Positions 15,190-23,031 are shown, counted from the first letter of the stretch. The stretch is DNA of 35,804 bases from Clostridia bacterium (GCA_017406805.1 JAFQXU010000042.1:1-35804), one strand, 5' to 3'. The notes: a model not told the origin generated them from the letters alone. Made by a program: numbers and translations.

Positions 15190-15507
15190 ATGGCAGAGGA
15201 AATTAAAGAAGAAGTCTCTAAAGATTTAAGCCAAGGCGAAGAAACCGCTTCAAAAGAATCTGAAGAAGTTTCTAATGATTTAAGCCAAAGCGAAGAAACC
15301 GTTTCAGAAGAATCTAAGGCTAACAAAAAAAATGAACCTTTTGAAAGTAGACTCAGAAAGTTTAAAAGACAAAGCATGGGAATAGTTTCCGAAGTGAGAA
15401 AAAGAGAATCATACGAAAGCCCCTCCGTAAGACGTAAAAAGAAATCTAAGGAAGCAGAAAAAAGAAGACATCAAAGAAATGGCCGTTTTAACAGCTCTAA
15501 ATGGTAA
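15190..15507 (+). CDS. rpsU: Ribosomal protein bS21 with acidic repeated N-terminal extension
   Basis: A 105-residue protein. Residues about 46-97 align by eye with bS21: [32 protein letters not shown] and a basic tail. bS21 is a small-subunit protein near the anti-Shine-Dalgarno end of 16S rRNA. Ordinary bS21 is about 57-70 residues. Here residues 1-45 are an added acidic segment made of two copies of an 18-residue repeat (7-24 and 25-42). Compared with the usual core there seems to be a two-residue deletion before [10 protein letters not shown], and a C-terminal extension NGRFNSSKW. The extension is translated: AGGAGGG lies 6 bases before ATG 15190, and there is no internal ATG ahead of the core. 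Confidence 0.85.
   Translation: MAEEIKEEVSKDLSQGEETASKESEEVSNDLSQSEETVSEESKANKKNEPFESRLRKFKRQSMGIVSEVRKRESYESPSVRRKKKSKEAEKRRHQRNGRFNSSKW
15208..15315 (+). repeat. Tandem 54-base repeat inside the bS21 gene
   Basis: Two in-frame copies, 15208-15261 and 15262-15315, differ at 5 of 54 bases (about 91% identity), four of the changes altering the amino acid. They encode 18-residue acidic units beginning EEVS and containing DLSQ and EET. Confidence 0.9.
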
Positions 15508-15529
15508 AAATTATATTTGCTAACATAAA

Positions 15530-15559
15530 TCCCCCTCAAGCTTAAGTGCATGAGGGGGA
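15530..15559. other. GC-rich hairpin between bS21 and yqeG
   Basis: TCCCCCTCA (15530-15538) and TGAGGGGGA (15551-15559) form a perfect 9-base stem with a 12-base loop, 23 bases after the bS21 stop. No T run follows on either strand, so it is not a classic terminator. It could protect the 3' end of the rpsU message, give partial termination or bind a protein. Confidence 0.6.
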
Positions 15560-15594
15560 AATATGCATAAAAACTAAATAACGGAGGATTATAA

Positions 15595-16113
15595 ATGTCT
15601 TTGCTTATGCCCACATACTTTACAAAACACGTCTCTGATATAAATCCGGAAATACTGCACAAATTAAATATTAAAGGTATTATACTTGATATCGACGACA
15701 CTTTGGCACCGCACAAATGTTCCATTCCTGACGAAGAAGCTTTAAAATGGGTTAAATCCCTTAAAGAAAACAATATAAATTTAATTTTGGTATCTAATAA
15801 TTTTAAAAACAGGGTGAGCAAATTTGCAAAAAAATTAGATCTACCGTATATTTACATGGGTCTAAAACCGCTAAGCTACGGCGTAAAAAAAGCAGTAAAG
15901 TACCTAAACTTACCCCAAGAAGAAATCATTTTAGTAGGAGATCAAATTTTCACTGACATAATCGGCGCAAATTTTTTGAAATTAAAATCTATTTTGGTAG
16001 ACCCAATTGGCGGAAAAAAGACAATGCTTTTAAAAATAAAAAGATTTTTCGAAAAAAACATAAGAAAAAAAATAAAAAGCAACAAAAAATTAAATATTAA
16101 CTCTATAATTTAA
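15595..16113 (+). CDS. yqeG: YqeG family HAD IIIA-type phosphatase
   Basis: A 172-residue cytosolic HAD-superfamily enzyme. Motif I is LDIDDTLAPH (about 31-40) with the nucleophile and acid Asp pair, motif II is VSNN (about 73-76), motif III Lys is in MGLKPL, and motif IV is VGDQIFTDIIGAN. The N-terminal LMPTYFTKHVSDI is the usual opening of the family. The physiological substrate in Firmicutes is not established; related mitochondrial enzymes act on phosphatidylglycerophosphate. GGAGG precedes the ATG. The Lys-rich C-terminus (about 138-172) is longer and more basic than I would expect. AroQ follows after 24 bases. Confidence 0.88.
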   Translation: MSLLMPTYFTKHVSDINPEILHKLNIKGIILDIDDTLAPHKCSIPDEEALKWVKSLKENNINLILVSNNFKNRVSKFAKKLDLPYIYMGLKPLSYGVKKAVKYLNLPQEEIILVGDQIFTDIIGANFLKLKSILVDPIGGKKTMLLKIKRFFEKNIRKKIKSNKKLNINSII

Positions 16114-16137
16114 ATTTTATTTATGGGGGAAACAAAA

Positions 16138-16575
16138 ATGAGGAAAAAAAATATAATAATAATTCTTGGGCCAAATCTAAACATGACAGGGCTACGCGAA
16201 AAAGGAATTTACGGCGAAGAAACCGCAGAAAGTATAAAATCTCAGATAATTGCACACGGTGAATCAATCGGCCTTAACTGCGAGGTTTTTCAAAGCAACT
16301 GGGAAGGTGCCTTAATAGATAAAATCCACGAATTAAAAAACAAATACGACGGCGGGATTGTAAATCTTGGAGCTTTGGGGCATTACAGCTACGCACTCAG
16401 AGATGCAATATCATTCACAAAAATTCCTTTTATCGAAACGCACATGACGAATATTTTTGCAAGAGAAGAATTCCGCAAGCATAGTGTGATCTCCGATGTT
16501 TGCGTCGGACAGATTATAGGCTTTGGGAAAAACAGCTATTTTCTAGCCATGAACGCCATTAAAGAATTAATATAA
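16138..16575 (+). CDS. aroQ: Type II 3-dehydroquinate dehydratase
   Basis: A 145-residue enzyme of the shikimate pathway that dehydrates 3-dehydroquinate and usually forms dodecamers. Motifs are LGPNLNMTG (10-18), Arg20 and Tyr25 (catalytic) in REKGIYG, QSNWEGALID (52-61), NLGALGHYSYALRDA with Asn76 and catalytic His82, then ETHMTN (100-105) and AREEFR. The usual NPGA is NLGA and HLSN is HMTN. An ATG at 16123 is in frame, but the GGGGGA site lies after it and 7 bases before ATG 16138, so the latter is the start. No other shikimate gene is adjacent. Confidence 0.92.
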   Translation: MRKKNIIIILGPNLNMTGLREKGIYGEETAESIKSQIIAHGESIGLNCEVFQSNWEGALIDKIHELKNKYDGGIVNLGALGHYSYALRDAISFTKIPFIETHMTNIFAREEFRKHSVISDVCVGQIIGFGKNSYFLAMNAIKELI

Positions 16576-16585
16576 AATTTGGGTA

Positions 16586-16614
16586 TTGATTTTTATTTAA
16601 TAAAAATGTACTAT
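16586..16614 (+). promoter_or_regulatory. Possible promoter of ireB
   Basis: TTGATT (16586-16591), 17-base spacer, TACTAT (16609-16614). The -10 box is only 4 of 6, so this is tentative; read-through from aroQ, 73 bases upstream, is also possible. Confidence 0.4.
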
Positions 16615-16648
16615 ATATTTAAACTTTTATTTTTTAGAGGTGATTAAG

Positions 16649-16909
16649 ATGGCTCCAATGGATACTTTTGATAAAACAATTACATTTTCCCTATCAAATG
16701 ACAAAGAAACAAACATCAAAAACACTATTACTTTAGTGTACGATGCACTTTCAGAAAAAGGATACAACCCAATAAATCAAATAGTTGGATATATTCTTTC
16801 AGAAGATCCAACTTACATTACCACTCACAGAGATGCCAGAAATCTTATTAAAAAAATAGACCGAGATGAATTATTAAAAACACTTATAAGATTTTATCTG
16901 ACAAATTAA
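16649..16909 (+). CDS. ireB: IreB family regulatory phosphoprotein (UPF0297/YrzL)
   Basis: An 86-residue soluble protein. The signature block [21 protein letters not shown], then [18 protein letters not shown] is near-identical to the family consensus. In Enterococcus faecalis IreB is phosphorylated on N-terminal Thr residues by the PASTA kinase IreK and restrains cephalosporin resistance; Thr residues at 6, 10 and 12 are candidates here. The ATG at 16649 lies 5 bases after GAGGTGA; an in-frame GTG at 16640 overlaps that site and is rejected. The usual neighbours ruvX and yrzB are absent. The gene ends at a shared terminator. Confidence 0.92.
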   Translation: MAPMDTFDKTITFSLSNDKETNIKNTITLVYDALSEKGYNPINQIVGYILSEDPTYITTHRDARNLIKKIDRDELLKTLIRFYLTN

Positions 16910-16936
16910 TTTTAAATTTACATACGCAAAAATAAA

Positions 16937-16966
16937 AACGCCTAAAGTTAATTTGGGCGTTTTTTT
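16937..16966. terminator. Terminator between ireB and queH
   Basis: AACGCCTAAA and TTTGGGCGTT form a 10-base stem (one G-U pair) with loop GTTAA, followed by seven T on the plus strand. On the minus strand the stem is followed by TTTTTATTTTTG, so it works for both convergent genes. The queH stop codon lies in the loop. Confidence 0.85.
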
Positions 16967-17493
16967 GTTTTTAAATATCTGTCTTCTTCGCTAAATATGC
17001 AGCCGCAATATTTTTGCATATACATTCCGCTATCTCTTGCTATTTTTTGGCCTTCCCTAAAATGCGGGCGAAAATCCCTGTACAAAAACTCCACCCCGTA
17101 TTTTTTCGAAATACCTTCCGCCACACTGATAATTAAATCGTGCTTTTGGTACGGGCTGATAAGAAGAGTTGTGGAAAAATATTTATAATCATTTTCCGCA
17201 GCATATTTTGCCGTTTCTTCCAAGCGAACTTTATAACATTTTTCGCAGCGATTTTCAAAATCCGGGTACACTAAATTTATAAACTCACGAAGCCCGTAAT
17301 CGTCTTTTATTATAGCTTCCAGCTCTCTTTTTTTCGCATATTCTTTAAGTGTGTTTCTTCTGCTTTTGTACTCTGTGTATGGGTGTATGTTGGGGTTATA
17401 CCAAAAAATAACGGGTTTAAAACTTTCTTCTTCCAAAACGTCTATGCACTTTACGGAACAAGGCGCACAGCAAGTATGTAATAAAACTTCCAT
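16948..17493 (-). CDS. queH: Epoxyqueuosine reductase QueH
   Basis: A 181-residue enzyme that reduces epoxyqueuosine to queuosine in the wobble base of some tRNAs; it is the non-homologous replacement of QueG. The family cysteines are all present: LHTCCAPCS (Cys8, Cys9, Cys12), RCEKCY (Cys83, Cys86) and YCGCIFS (Cys163, Cys165). The YNPNIHPYTEY block (32-42) and STTLLISPYQKHD (107-119) are also typical. These cysteines hold an iron-sulfur cluster and a second metal site. It begins 2 bases after the small membrane protein gene, so the two are co-transcribed. No other queuosine gene is visible. Confidence 0.93.
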   Translation of the reverse strand: MEVLLHTCCAPCSVKCIDVLEEESFKPVIFWYNPNIHPYTEYKSRRNTLKEYAKKRELEAIIKDDYGLREFINLVYPDFENRCEKCYKVRLEETAKYAAENDYKYFSTTLLISPYQKHDLIISVAEGISKKYGVEFLYRDFRPHFREGQKIARDSGMYMQKYCGCIFSEEDRYLKTKKRPN

Positions 17494-17495
17494 TT

Positions 17496-17816
17496 TTAAT
17501 TATTTTCCGGATTTTCTGCCACTGAGTTTTTTTGCTCAGAAAATTGTGCTTCGTTTTTCTCTTTTTTAGTCCAAACGAAAACACCTTTTATAGCAAGTAA
17601 GAAATAAATTAAAAACAAAACACTTTGAGCGTATTCTCCAATTTTAAAGAACCTTACGCACATATACAAATTAGAAATAAGCCAAAACGCGAACCCCCAC
17701 TTGTTGCGCTCTGCATTCATAAATGTACCTATAAGAGCGATAATAGACATTACCCCCGAAAGTAAATTCCATGGTTGGCACCACCATAAAATAACTGCAT
17801 TAAACCATTCTGCCAT
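17496..17816 (-). CDS. Small membrane protein, PnuC/SWEET-fold-like
   Basis: A 106-residue protein with three hydrophobic segments (about 14-31, 39-55, 62-82) and a charged, acidic C-terminal tail of about 23 residues. The stretch GFAFWLISNLYMC, then GEYAQSVLFLIYFLLAIKG resembles the core of the nicotinamide riboside transporter PnuC (GLISN..., then GLYG...NLFYF). At three helices it is about half of PnuC, the size of a semiSWEET, so it would have to work as an oligomer. Co-transcription with queH (2-base gap) hints at nucleoside or base transport. I cannot assign the substrate, and the PnuC likeness is by eye. Confidence 0.65.
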   Translation of the reverse strand: MAEWFNAVILWWCQPWNLLSGVMSIIALIGTFMNAERNKWGFAFWLISNLYMCVRFFKIGEYAQSVLFLIYFLLAIKGVFVWTKKEKNEAQFSEQKNSVAENPENN

Positions 17817-17877
17817 AATTTTTTAACATCCTTTCTTTTTTCAAATTACAAATACCTTTATTTATTTGCTGTGATTA

Positions 17878-17907
17878 ATTATAATATATTTATAAATGCT
17901 TTGTAAA
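17878..17907 (-). promoter_or_regulatory. Promoter of the membrane protein-queH pair
   Basis: Minus strand TTTACA (17907-17902), 18-base spacer, TATAAT (17883-17878). It sits in the 126-base divergent region shared with rarA; no equally good promoter was found for rarA on the plus strand. Confidence 0.65.
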
Positions 17908-17942
17908 TTAAAATAATATAAAAAATAAATGGAGAAATTTTT

Positions 17943-19220
17943 ATGGAAAAGCCTCTTGCTGAAAAATTAAGGCCAAAATCCCTTAAAGATATTGTAGGTC
18001 AAGAACATATTTTGGGGAAATCATGTTTGCTTTTTAATTTAATAAAAAATGGGAATATTCCAAACCTTATATTTTACGGCCCACCCGGAACAGGAAAAAC
18101 CACAACCGCAAATATAATTGCGGAAAAAACAAATAAAAGGCTATTTAAAATAAACGCCACAACTGCGTCACTTTCTGACATAAAAAGCATAATAGCGGAG
18201 ATAAACCCCATCACCTGCCCCAACGGAATTTTACTTTATATTGATGAAATACAGTACTTTAACAAAAAGCAGCAGCAATCACTTTTGGAATTTACTGAAA
18301 ACGGCAAAATAACTTTGATTGCATCAACTACGGAAAATCCATATTTTTATGTGTATGGGGCACTTCTGAGCAGAGCGCAAGTATTTGAATTTAAAACTAT
18401 ATCAAAAAATGAAACCAAAAAAGCAATAAAACGAGGAATAAAATTCCTGGAAAAAGAAAACAGCACCAAAATTTCTATTTCTAAAGAGCTTATAGACAAA
18501 ATTTCTTGCAATGCTTCTGGCGACGTGCGAAAAGCTATAAATATGCTAGAAATGTGCTTTTTATCTTCCAAAACAAGCGGCGGAAAAACCACCATAGAAT
18601 CAGAAAAAATAATAAACGAGCTTACAAACAGCTGCTTTCATTCGTATAACAGTACAGGCGACGACCACTTTGACCTAATCTCAGCATTTCAAAAATCGCT
18701 GAGAGGTTCAGACCCGCACGCTGCAATTTATTACTTGGCAAGGCTTTTGGAAGCGGGCGAATTAATGATAGCATGCAGAAGGCTACTCGTTTGTGCGTGC
18801 GAAGATGTTGGCCTTGCATACCCCGGAATTTTTTCGCAGGTTAAGTCTTTGGTGGATATTGCACTCCAAGTGGGAATGCCGGAAGCCAGAATTCCGCTTG
18901 CCGACGGCGTGATACTGGTTGCAATGTCGCCGAAATCCAACTCCGCATATCAAGCTATAAACACAGCGTTAAAAGATATACGAAACGGAAATGTGTTTAT
19001 GCCGCCCAGACATTTACAAAACATCCACTGCGATGGGCAAGAAATCAAAAAAGATAATCTTCAAACATATAAATATCCCCATGATTTTAAAAATCACTGG
19101 ACACCCCAGCAATATTTACCTGATGAAATTAAAAACGCAAAGTATTATTATCCACAAGAGAACAAAAACGAGACAGCCTTTGAGAATTACCGGAAAAAAA
19201 TAACAGGACAAAAACTTTAA
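17943..19220 (+). CDS. rarA: Replication-associated recombination protein A (RarA/MgsA)
   Basis: A 425-residue AAA+ ATPase of the clamp-loader clade, acting at stalled replication forks. It has Walker A GPPGTGKTT (46-54), Walker B LLYIDEI (97-103) with DEIQYFNKKQQQSLL, and sensor 1 STTENP (128-133). Further on are RKAINMLE, the tetramerisation region (LEAGELMIACRRLLVCACED) and the C-terminal YKYPHD...HWTPQQYLPD block. The family usually has DEIHRFN after Walker B; here it is DEIQYFN. Length is normal. A GGAG site 7 bases upstream selects ATG 17943. The gene converges with the lipase gene; their stops are about 77 bases apart with no obvious terminator. Confidence 0.93.
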   Translation: MEKPLAEKLRPKSLKDIVGQEHILGKSCLLFNLIKNGNIPNLIFYGPPGTGKTTTANIIAEKTNKRLFKINATTASLSDIKSIIAEINPITCPNGILLYIDEIQYFNKKQQQSLLEFTENGKITLIASTTENPYFYVYGALLSRAQVFEFKTISKNETKKAIKRGIKFLEKENSTKISISKELIDKISCNASGDVRKAINMLEMCFLSSKTSGGKTTIESEKIINELTNSCFHSYNSTGDDHFDLISAFQKSLRGSDPHAAIYYLARLLEAGELMIACRRLLVCACEDVGLAYPGIFSQVKSLVDIALQVGMPEARIPLADGVILVAMSPKSNSAYQAINTALKDIRNGNVFMPPRHLQNIHCDGQEIKKDNLQTYKYPHDFKNHWTPQQYLPDEIKNAKYYYPQENKNETAFENYRKKITGQKL

Positions 19221-19297
19221 AAAAACAAAGCCTGCCAAAACCAATCCCGCAAAAAAGATAAGAATTAAAACCAAAAAAACAAATCTAACAAAATAGT

Positions 19298-19966
19298 TTA
19301 AAAACACCATATTGCGGAATAATACTCCTGAAGCGCGTGATTTTTTAAAGAAAACGGGTTATAAAAGCCCGGCTTTTTTATTTTTAAACTGCAACCAACG
19401 TGGCGATATCCCAAAATTGAAAATGGTATTTTTGGGACAATGTCCCATTTATTTTCAATTCTCAAAGTTTTAAAAATTCTTAAATTATAGGAATCTCTAA
19501 ATGCCCTATTCCCTACTTTTGGGCAACCGAACACAATAACTTCATAATCTTTTTTGGGATAATTATATTCCAAATCAATAGCACACAAAATTGCCAGCGC
19601 CGCACCGTAAGAATGCCCTGTGACGCAAACTTTTTTTATGGAACAATCAATAATTTTGTGGATTTTTCCGCGCACGTTATTTGACTTATATGTACTTATA
19701 AATCCGGCATGCACTCTAATTCGGGAATTATAATTTTTGTACGGCACAACCGATTTCCAGAATTTAAAATCTGTTTTAAAGTCTTTTTTGGAATCTGAGC
19801 CTCTAAATGTAATAATCGCCGTGTCTTCTTTTAATCTAATATAGCACTGAACGTCCGTGACTTTATCATTAATAAAAATTAATTTTGTGTTTTTGTCTTC
19901 CGGCTGGTCGTTTCGATATGATACCCCGCAATACTCCAGCATTTTAATTATTTTTAATTTATCCAA
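19298..19966 (-). CDS. Class 3 lipase family protein
   Basis: A 222-residue alpha/beta hydrolase. ITFRGSDS (about 52-59) gives the oxyanion region, VTGHSYGAAL (115-124) carries the nucleophile Ser119, Asp175 lies in KWDIVPKIPF, and a C-terminal His210 in KNHALQEYY probably completes the triad. Family members hydrolyse acylglycerols. There is no signal peptide, so this one is predicted to be intracellular. Start is TTG at 19966, with GAGGTGA 6 bases upstream; no ATG fits. The dxs terminator ends about 45 bases upstream, and no clear promoter was found, so expression may depend on read-through. Confidence 0.87.
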   Translation of the reverse strand: MDKLKIIKMLEYCGVSYRNDQPEDKNTKLIFINDKVTDVQCYIRLKEDTAIITFRGSDSKKDFKTDFKFWKSVVPYKNYNSRIRVHAGFISTYKSNNVRGKIHKIIDCSIKKVCVTGHSYGAALAILCAIDLEYNYPKKDYEVIVFGCPKVGNRAFRDSYNLRIFKTLRIENKWDIVPKIPFSILGYRHVGCSLKIKKPGFYNPFSLKNHALQEYYSAIWCF

Positions 19967-20005
19967 AGTTATTCACCTCGGTAAAATATATGCTGGGCTT
20001 ACGGT

Positions 20006-20041
20006 AAAAAAACACCGCCTAAATTTTTAATTAGTCGGTGT
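20006..20041 (-). terminator. Terminator of the cdaA-dxs operon
   Basis: On the minus strand ACACCG pairs with CGGTGT and, one mismatch further in, CTAA pairs with TTAG; seven T follow (20012-20006). The dxs stop codon at 20031-20033 lies inside the hairpin. Confidence 0.8.
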
Positions 20042-21908
20042 AAAATTTTTTTATTATGTAATTTTGTATACCTCTCGGATCCAAACCAAATTTTTTTATC
20101 TGGCTTTCCACTGAAGCATGCTTTACAAAGCCTTCGTCTATAGCTTTTATAAAATAGTTACCTTTAAAATTATTTTCAAATAGCATACTGCTTAATTTTT
20201 CTGCCACAGAACCGGATTTAAAAGCCTCTTCAAAAAATACCACATTTTTGTATTTTAATATATTCTTTACGGCTTCAATATCTATCGGCTTTATAATGTT
20301 TAATTTCAAAACATCAGTTTTTATGCCAAGTTCCTCTAAATTTTTCTTGGCTGTAAAAGCATTTGAAAAAATTCTACCGTATGTAATAATGAGCGTTTCT
20401 GCTGTTTTGTCGCCGTAAATATCAAAACTGTTTCCCGTGTATTCAAAATTTTCGGGCTTTTTAAAATCCGCACCTTTAGGATACCTTACAGCAGCTAAAC
20501 CCTTGCCATTTACGGCCAAATTCAGCATGGGTTCCACTTCTTCTGTAAAACTCGGACTATAAATTGTAATTCCCGGGATGGTATTTAAAAACGGAACATC
20601 AAATATTCCTTGATGAGTTTCGCCGTCTTCCCCGGTAAAACCTGCTCTATCCACCGCAAAAACAACTTTTAAATCCTGCAAAGCCACATCGTGAATAATT
20701 TGGTCATACGAACGCTGCAAAAAAGTGGAATAAACCGAAACAATAGGCACCATTCCACCCGCGGCCAAACCGCCCGCAAAAGTTACGGCATGCTCCTCCG
20801 CAATTCCAACATCAAAAAACCTATTTTTGTATTTATTTTTAAATTCTTTAAGCCCCGTGCCGCTTGTCATTGCGGCAGTTATCGCACAAATTTTTGGGTT
20901 TTTTTCTGCAATTTTGCAAATCGCCCTTCCGAATTCACTTGAAAATGTCCGTAAATTACTGCTGAAATTCACGCCCTCTTGCGCATTAAAAGAAGAAACA
21001 CCATGATAAACCCCGGGGTTTTCTTCGGCGGGTTTATAGCCTTTTCCTTTTGTGGTAATAACATGCACAACAGTTGGTTTATTAAGGCTTTTTGCAATAT
21101 TAAAAGCCTTTTCCAGCTGATTTAAATTATGCCCGTCAATAGGCCCATAATAAGAAAAACCCATATCTTCAAAAATATTATTTGGGTTAACAACTTTTTT
21201 TACAACCGATTTAAAATATTTCATCAAATCTTTCATTTTAATGCCTATGCTTGTTTTATTAAGCACTTTTTCCATAATATTTTTAGCTTTCAAATAAGAG
21301 GGCCTAATTCTGGCTGCGGCCAAATATCTGGCAACCGCCCCAACATTCTTGGAAATTGACATTTGGTTATCATTTAAAACGATTATAAAATTTTTTTTGA
21401 ATCTTCCGGCGTTGTTAAGGCCTTCATAAGCAAGGCCGCCGGTTAATGCACCGTCCCCTATAACCGCCACTGTATACCCAGTTTCATCATTTATTTTTTT
21501 TGCATAGGCAAGACCAAGCGCAGACGAAATAGAAGTGCTGCTATGCCCCTGAGTAAACGCATCGTATGCGCTTTCTTTTCTATTTGTAAAACCGGATATT
21601 CCGTTTTCTTTTCTTATGGTGTCTATTTTTTCAAGTCTACCCGTAAGCATTTTATGAACGTAGCTTTGATGGCTTACGTCCCACACAATTTTATCTTCTA
21701 AATCATTAAAAACCTTATGAAGCGCAACCGTAAGTTCCACGGCACCAAGATTAGAGGCTAAATGCCCGCCGTTATTTGAAATAACTTCAATTAATTTTTC
21801 CCTTATCTCTTCGCAAAGTTTATTAAGATCTTTTATTTTATTTAAATCTTTTGGACTTTTTATTTTACTAAGTAAAGTATTTTCGTTTTTCTGAGAATTA
21901 TCTTTCAT
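20031..21908 (-). CDS. dxs: 1-deoxy-D-xylulose-5-phosphate synthase
   Basis: A 625-residue thiamine-diphosphate enzyme that joins pyruvate and glyceraldehyde 3-phosphate, the first step of the MEP isoprenoid pathway. GGHLASNLGAVEL (47-59) contains the catalytic His49. The TPP/metal motif is GDGALTGG (151-158) through NDNQMS (179-184). The central domain has YYGPIDGHN. The transketolase-like middle region has GIAEEHAVTFAGG and VDRAGFTGEDGETHQG. The C-terminal domain ends EEAFKSGSVAEKL. Length is normal. It starts 51 bases after ispA and is the last gene of a seven-gene operon. Confidence 0.95.
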   Translation of the reverse strand: MKDNSQKNENTLLSKIKSPKDLNKIKDLNKLCEEIREKLIEVISNNGGHLASNLGAVELTVALHKVFNDLEDKIVWDVSHQSYVHKMLTGRLEKIDTIRKENGISGFTNRKESAYDAFTQGHSSTSISSALGLAYAKKINDETGYTVAVIGDGALTGGLAYEGLNNAGRFKKNFIIVLNDNQMSISKNVGAVARYLAAARIRPSYLKAKNIMEKVLNKTSIGIKMKDLMKYFKSVVKKVVNPNNIFEDMGFSYYGPIDGHNLNQLEKAFNIAKSLNKPTVVHVITTKGKGYKPAEENPGVYHGVSSFNAQEGVNFSSNLRTFSSEFGRAICKIAEKNPKICAITAAMTSGTGLKEFKNKYKNRFFDVGIAEEHAVTFAGGLAAGGMVPIVSVYSTFLQRSYDQIIHDVALQDLKVVFAVDRAGFTGEDGETHQGIFDVPFLNTIPGITIYSPSFTEEVEPMLNLAVNGKGLAAVRYPKGADFKKPENFEYTGNSFDIYGDKTAETLIITYGRIFSNAFTAKKNLEELGIKTDVLKLNIIKPIDIEAVKNILKYKNVVFFEEAFKSGSVAEKLSSMLFENNFKGNYFIKAIDEGFVKHASVESQIKKFGLDPRGIQNYIIKKFYTD

Positions 21909-21959
21909 TTTTTAAATACTTCTTTCTTTTATTAAAGGTACTATTTAATTATAGCACGT

Positions 21960-22796
21960 TTATGAAATTCTTGACACCAAATAATCTGAAAAAGCCTTTA
22001 AAAAACCCGAGTCTCCCCCAATTTTATCAAGGAATTTCTTTGCACTTTCGTTAAGGTTTTTCACAAATATTTCGGCATCTTTTTTATCGCCAAAAAATTT
22101 TAATTTTTCAAAATCGCCGTCAAGCATATCGTCAACAAGCTGAAAAATCAAACCTACATTTTTGCCGTAATTTTCGGCATACGAAATCATTTTTTGATCC
22201 GCACCCGCCAAAATCGCACCTATTTTCACGCTTGCAATTATTAACTTGGCTGTTTTTAATAAATAAACATTTAAAAGTTTTTCTTTGGTGTATTCATTTG
22301 AGTTTAAATTTAAGTCCATACTCTGCCCCGAAACCATTCCAGATGGACCCGCACAGTGTGCAAGCACATTCATGGCTTTTAAAATGGATTTATGATCAAT
22401 CTCATCAAACCCGGAAGAAACAAGCTCAAAAGCATGCGTAAGAAGCGCATCTCCGGCCAAAAGAGCAGTACTTTCCCCAAAAACAACATGATTACACTTT
22501 TTCCCCCTGCGAAAAGTGTCGTTATCCATGCACGGTAAGTCATCGTGAATCAGGGAATACGTATGTATCATCTCCACGGCTGCCGCAAAATTAAGAATTT
22601 CTTTGCTTTTTCCGCCACAAAGTTCATACATTCCCAGCATAAGCACAGGTCGAACCCTTTTGCCCTTGGAAAAAAGGCTGTATTCCATCGATTTAAAAAG
22701 ATTTTGTTCTATATCAGGCTTACACCCCATCATATATTCTTTTAAAAAAACTTCCGTTTCATGAGCATATTTTTGCATTTTTTCCTGATAATTCAT
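21960..22796 (-). CDS. ispA: Polyprenyl synthase, farnesyl diphosphate synthase type
   Basis: A 278-residue all-helical prenyltransferase. The first Asp-rich motif is DDLPCMDND (85-93), the second VDDMLD (221-226), with GKRVRP (45-50) binding diphosphate and GQSMDL (157-162) following. The two-residue insert in the first motif and the length fit the IspA-type farnesyl diphosphate synthase. An in-frame ATG at 22826 overlaps the end of xseB, but GGAG lies 10 bases before ATG 22796, and homologues start near MNYQEK, so 22796 is chosen. Neighbours xseB (upstream) and dxs (downstream) match the classic xseB-ispA-dxs order. Confidence 0.93.
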   Translation of the reverse strand: MNYQEKMQKYAHETEVFLKEYMMGCKPDIEQNLFKSMEYSLFSKGKRVRPVLMLGMYELCGGKSKEILNFAAAVEMIHTYSLIHDDLPCMDNDTFRRGKKCNHVVFGESTALLAGDALLTHAFELVSSGFDEIDHKSILKAMNVLAHCAGPSGMVSGQSMDLNLNSNEYTKEKLLNVYLLKTAKLIIASVKIGAILAGADQKMISYAENYGKNVGLIFQLVDDMLDGDFEKLKFFGDKKDAEIFVKNLNESAKKFLDKIGGDSGFLKAFSDYLVSRIS

Positions 22797-22815
22797 TATT
22801 TTATATCTCCATTTT

Positions 22816-23007
22816 TTATTTAGCATCTATTACTGTAATTTTCTGCTCTGCTTTTTCCAGCATTTCTTTGCACACATTGCTGATATCCATGCCTTTTTCA
22901 TAAAGCACCAGAGAATTTTCCAGCGTTTCTTCTCCGCTTTCCAGCTTTTCTACTATTTCCTCAAGAGTTTTTAAATTCGTTTCAAAATCATTTTTAGTTT
23001 TCCTCAT
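22816..23007 (-). CDS. xseB: Exodeoxyribonuclease VII small subunit
   Basis: A 63-residue helical protein. The block FETNLKTLEEIVEKLESGE, then LENSLVLYEKGM is the XseB family pattern. It assembles with XseA into exonuclease VII, which degrades single-stranded DNA to oligonucleotides. It starts 24 bases after xseA and ends 19 bases before the chosen ispA start. Full length for the family. Confidence 0.93.
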   Translation of the reverse strand: MRKTKNDFETNLKTLEEIVEKLESGEETLENSLVLYEKGMDISNVCKEMLEKAEQKITVIDAK

Positions 23008-23031
23008 AACACAGCCCTTTCTGATTTAAAA

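Noticed and set aside
16123-16137. Upstream ATG for aroQ
   Set aside because: The ribosome site GGGGGA lies after this ATG, and homologues start at the later one.
16640-16648. GTG start for ireB
   Set aside because: It overlaps the GAGGTGA ribosome site that serves ATG 16649.
19116-19310. A 64-codon hydrophobic frame on the minus strand across the end of rarA
   Set aside because: It overlaps the last 105 bases of rarA antisense and the end of the lipase gene. The nearest AGGAG is 14 bases from the ATG, and the hydrophobicity is explained by reading A-rich Lys/Asn codons backwards.
22797-22826. Longer start for ispA overlapping xseB
   Set aside because: The GGAG site 10 bases before ATG 22796 and the usual N-terminus of the family favour the shorter form.
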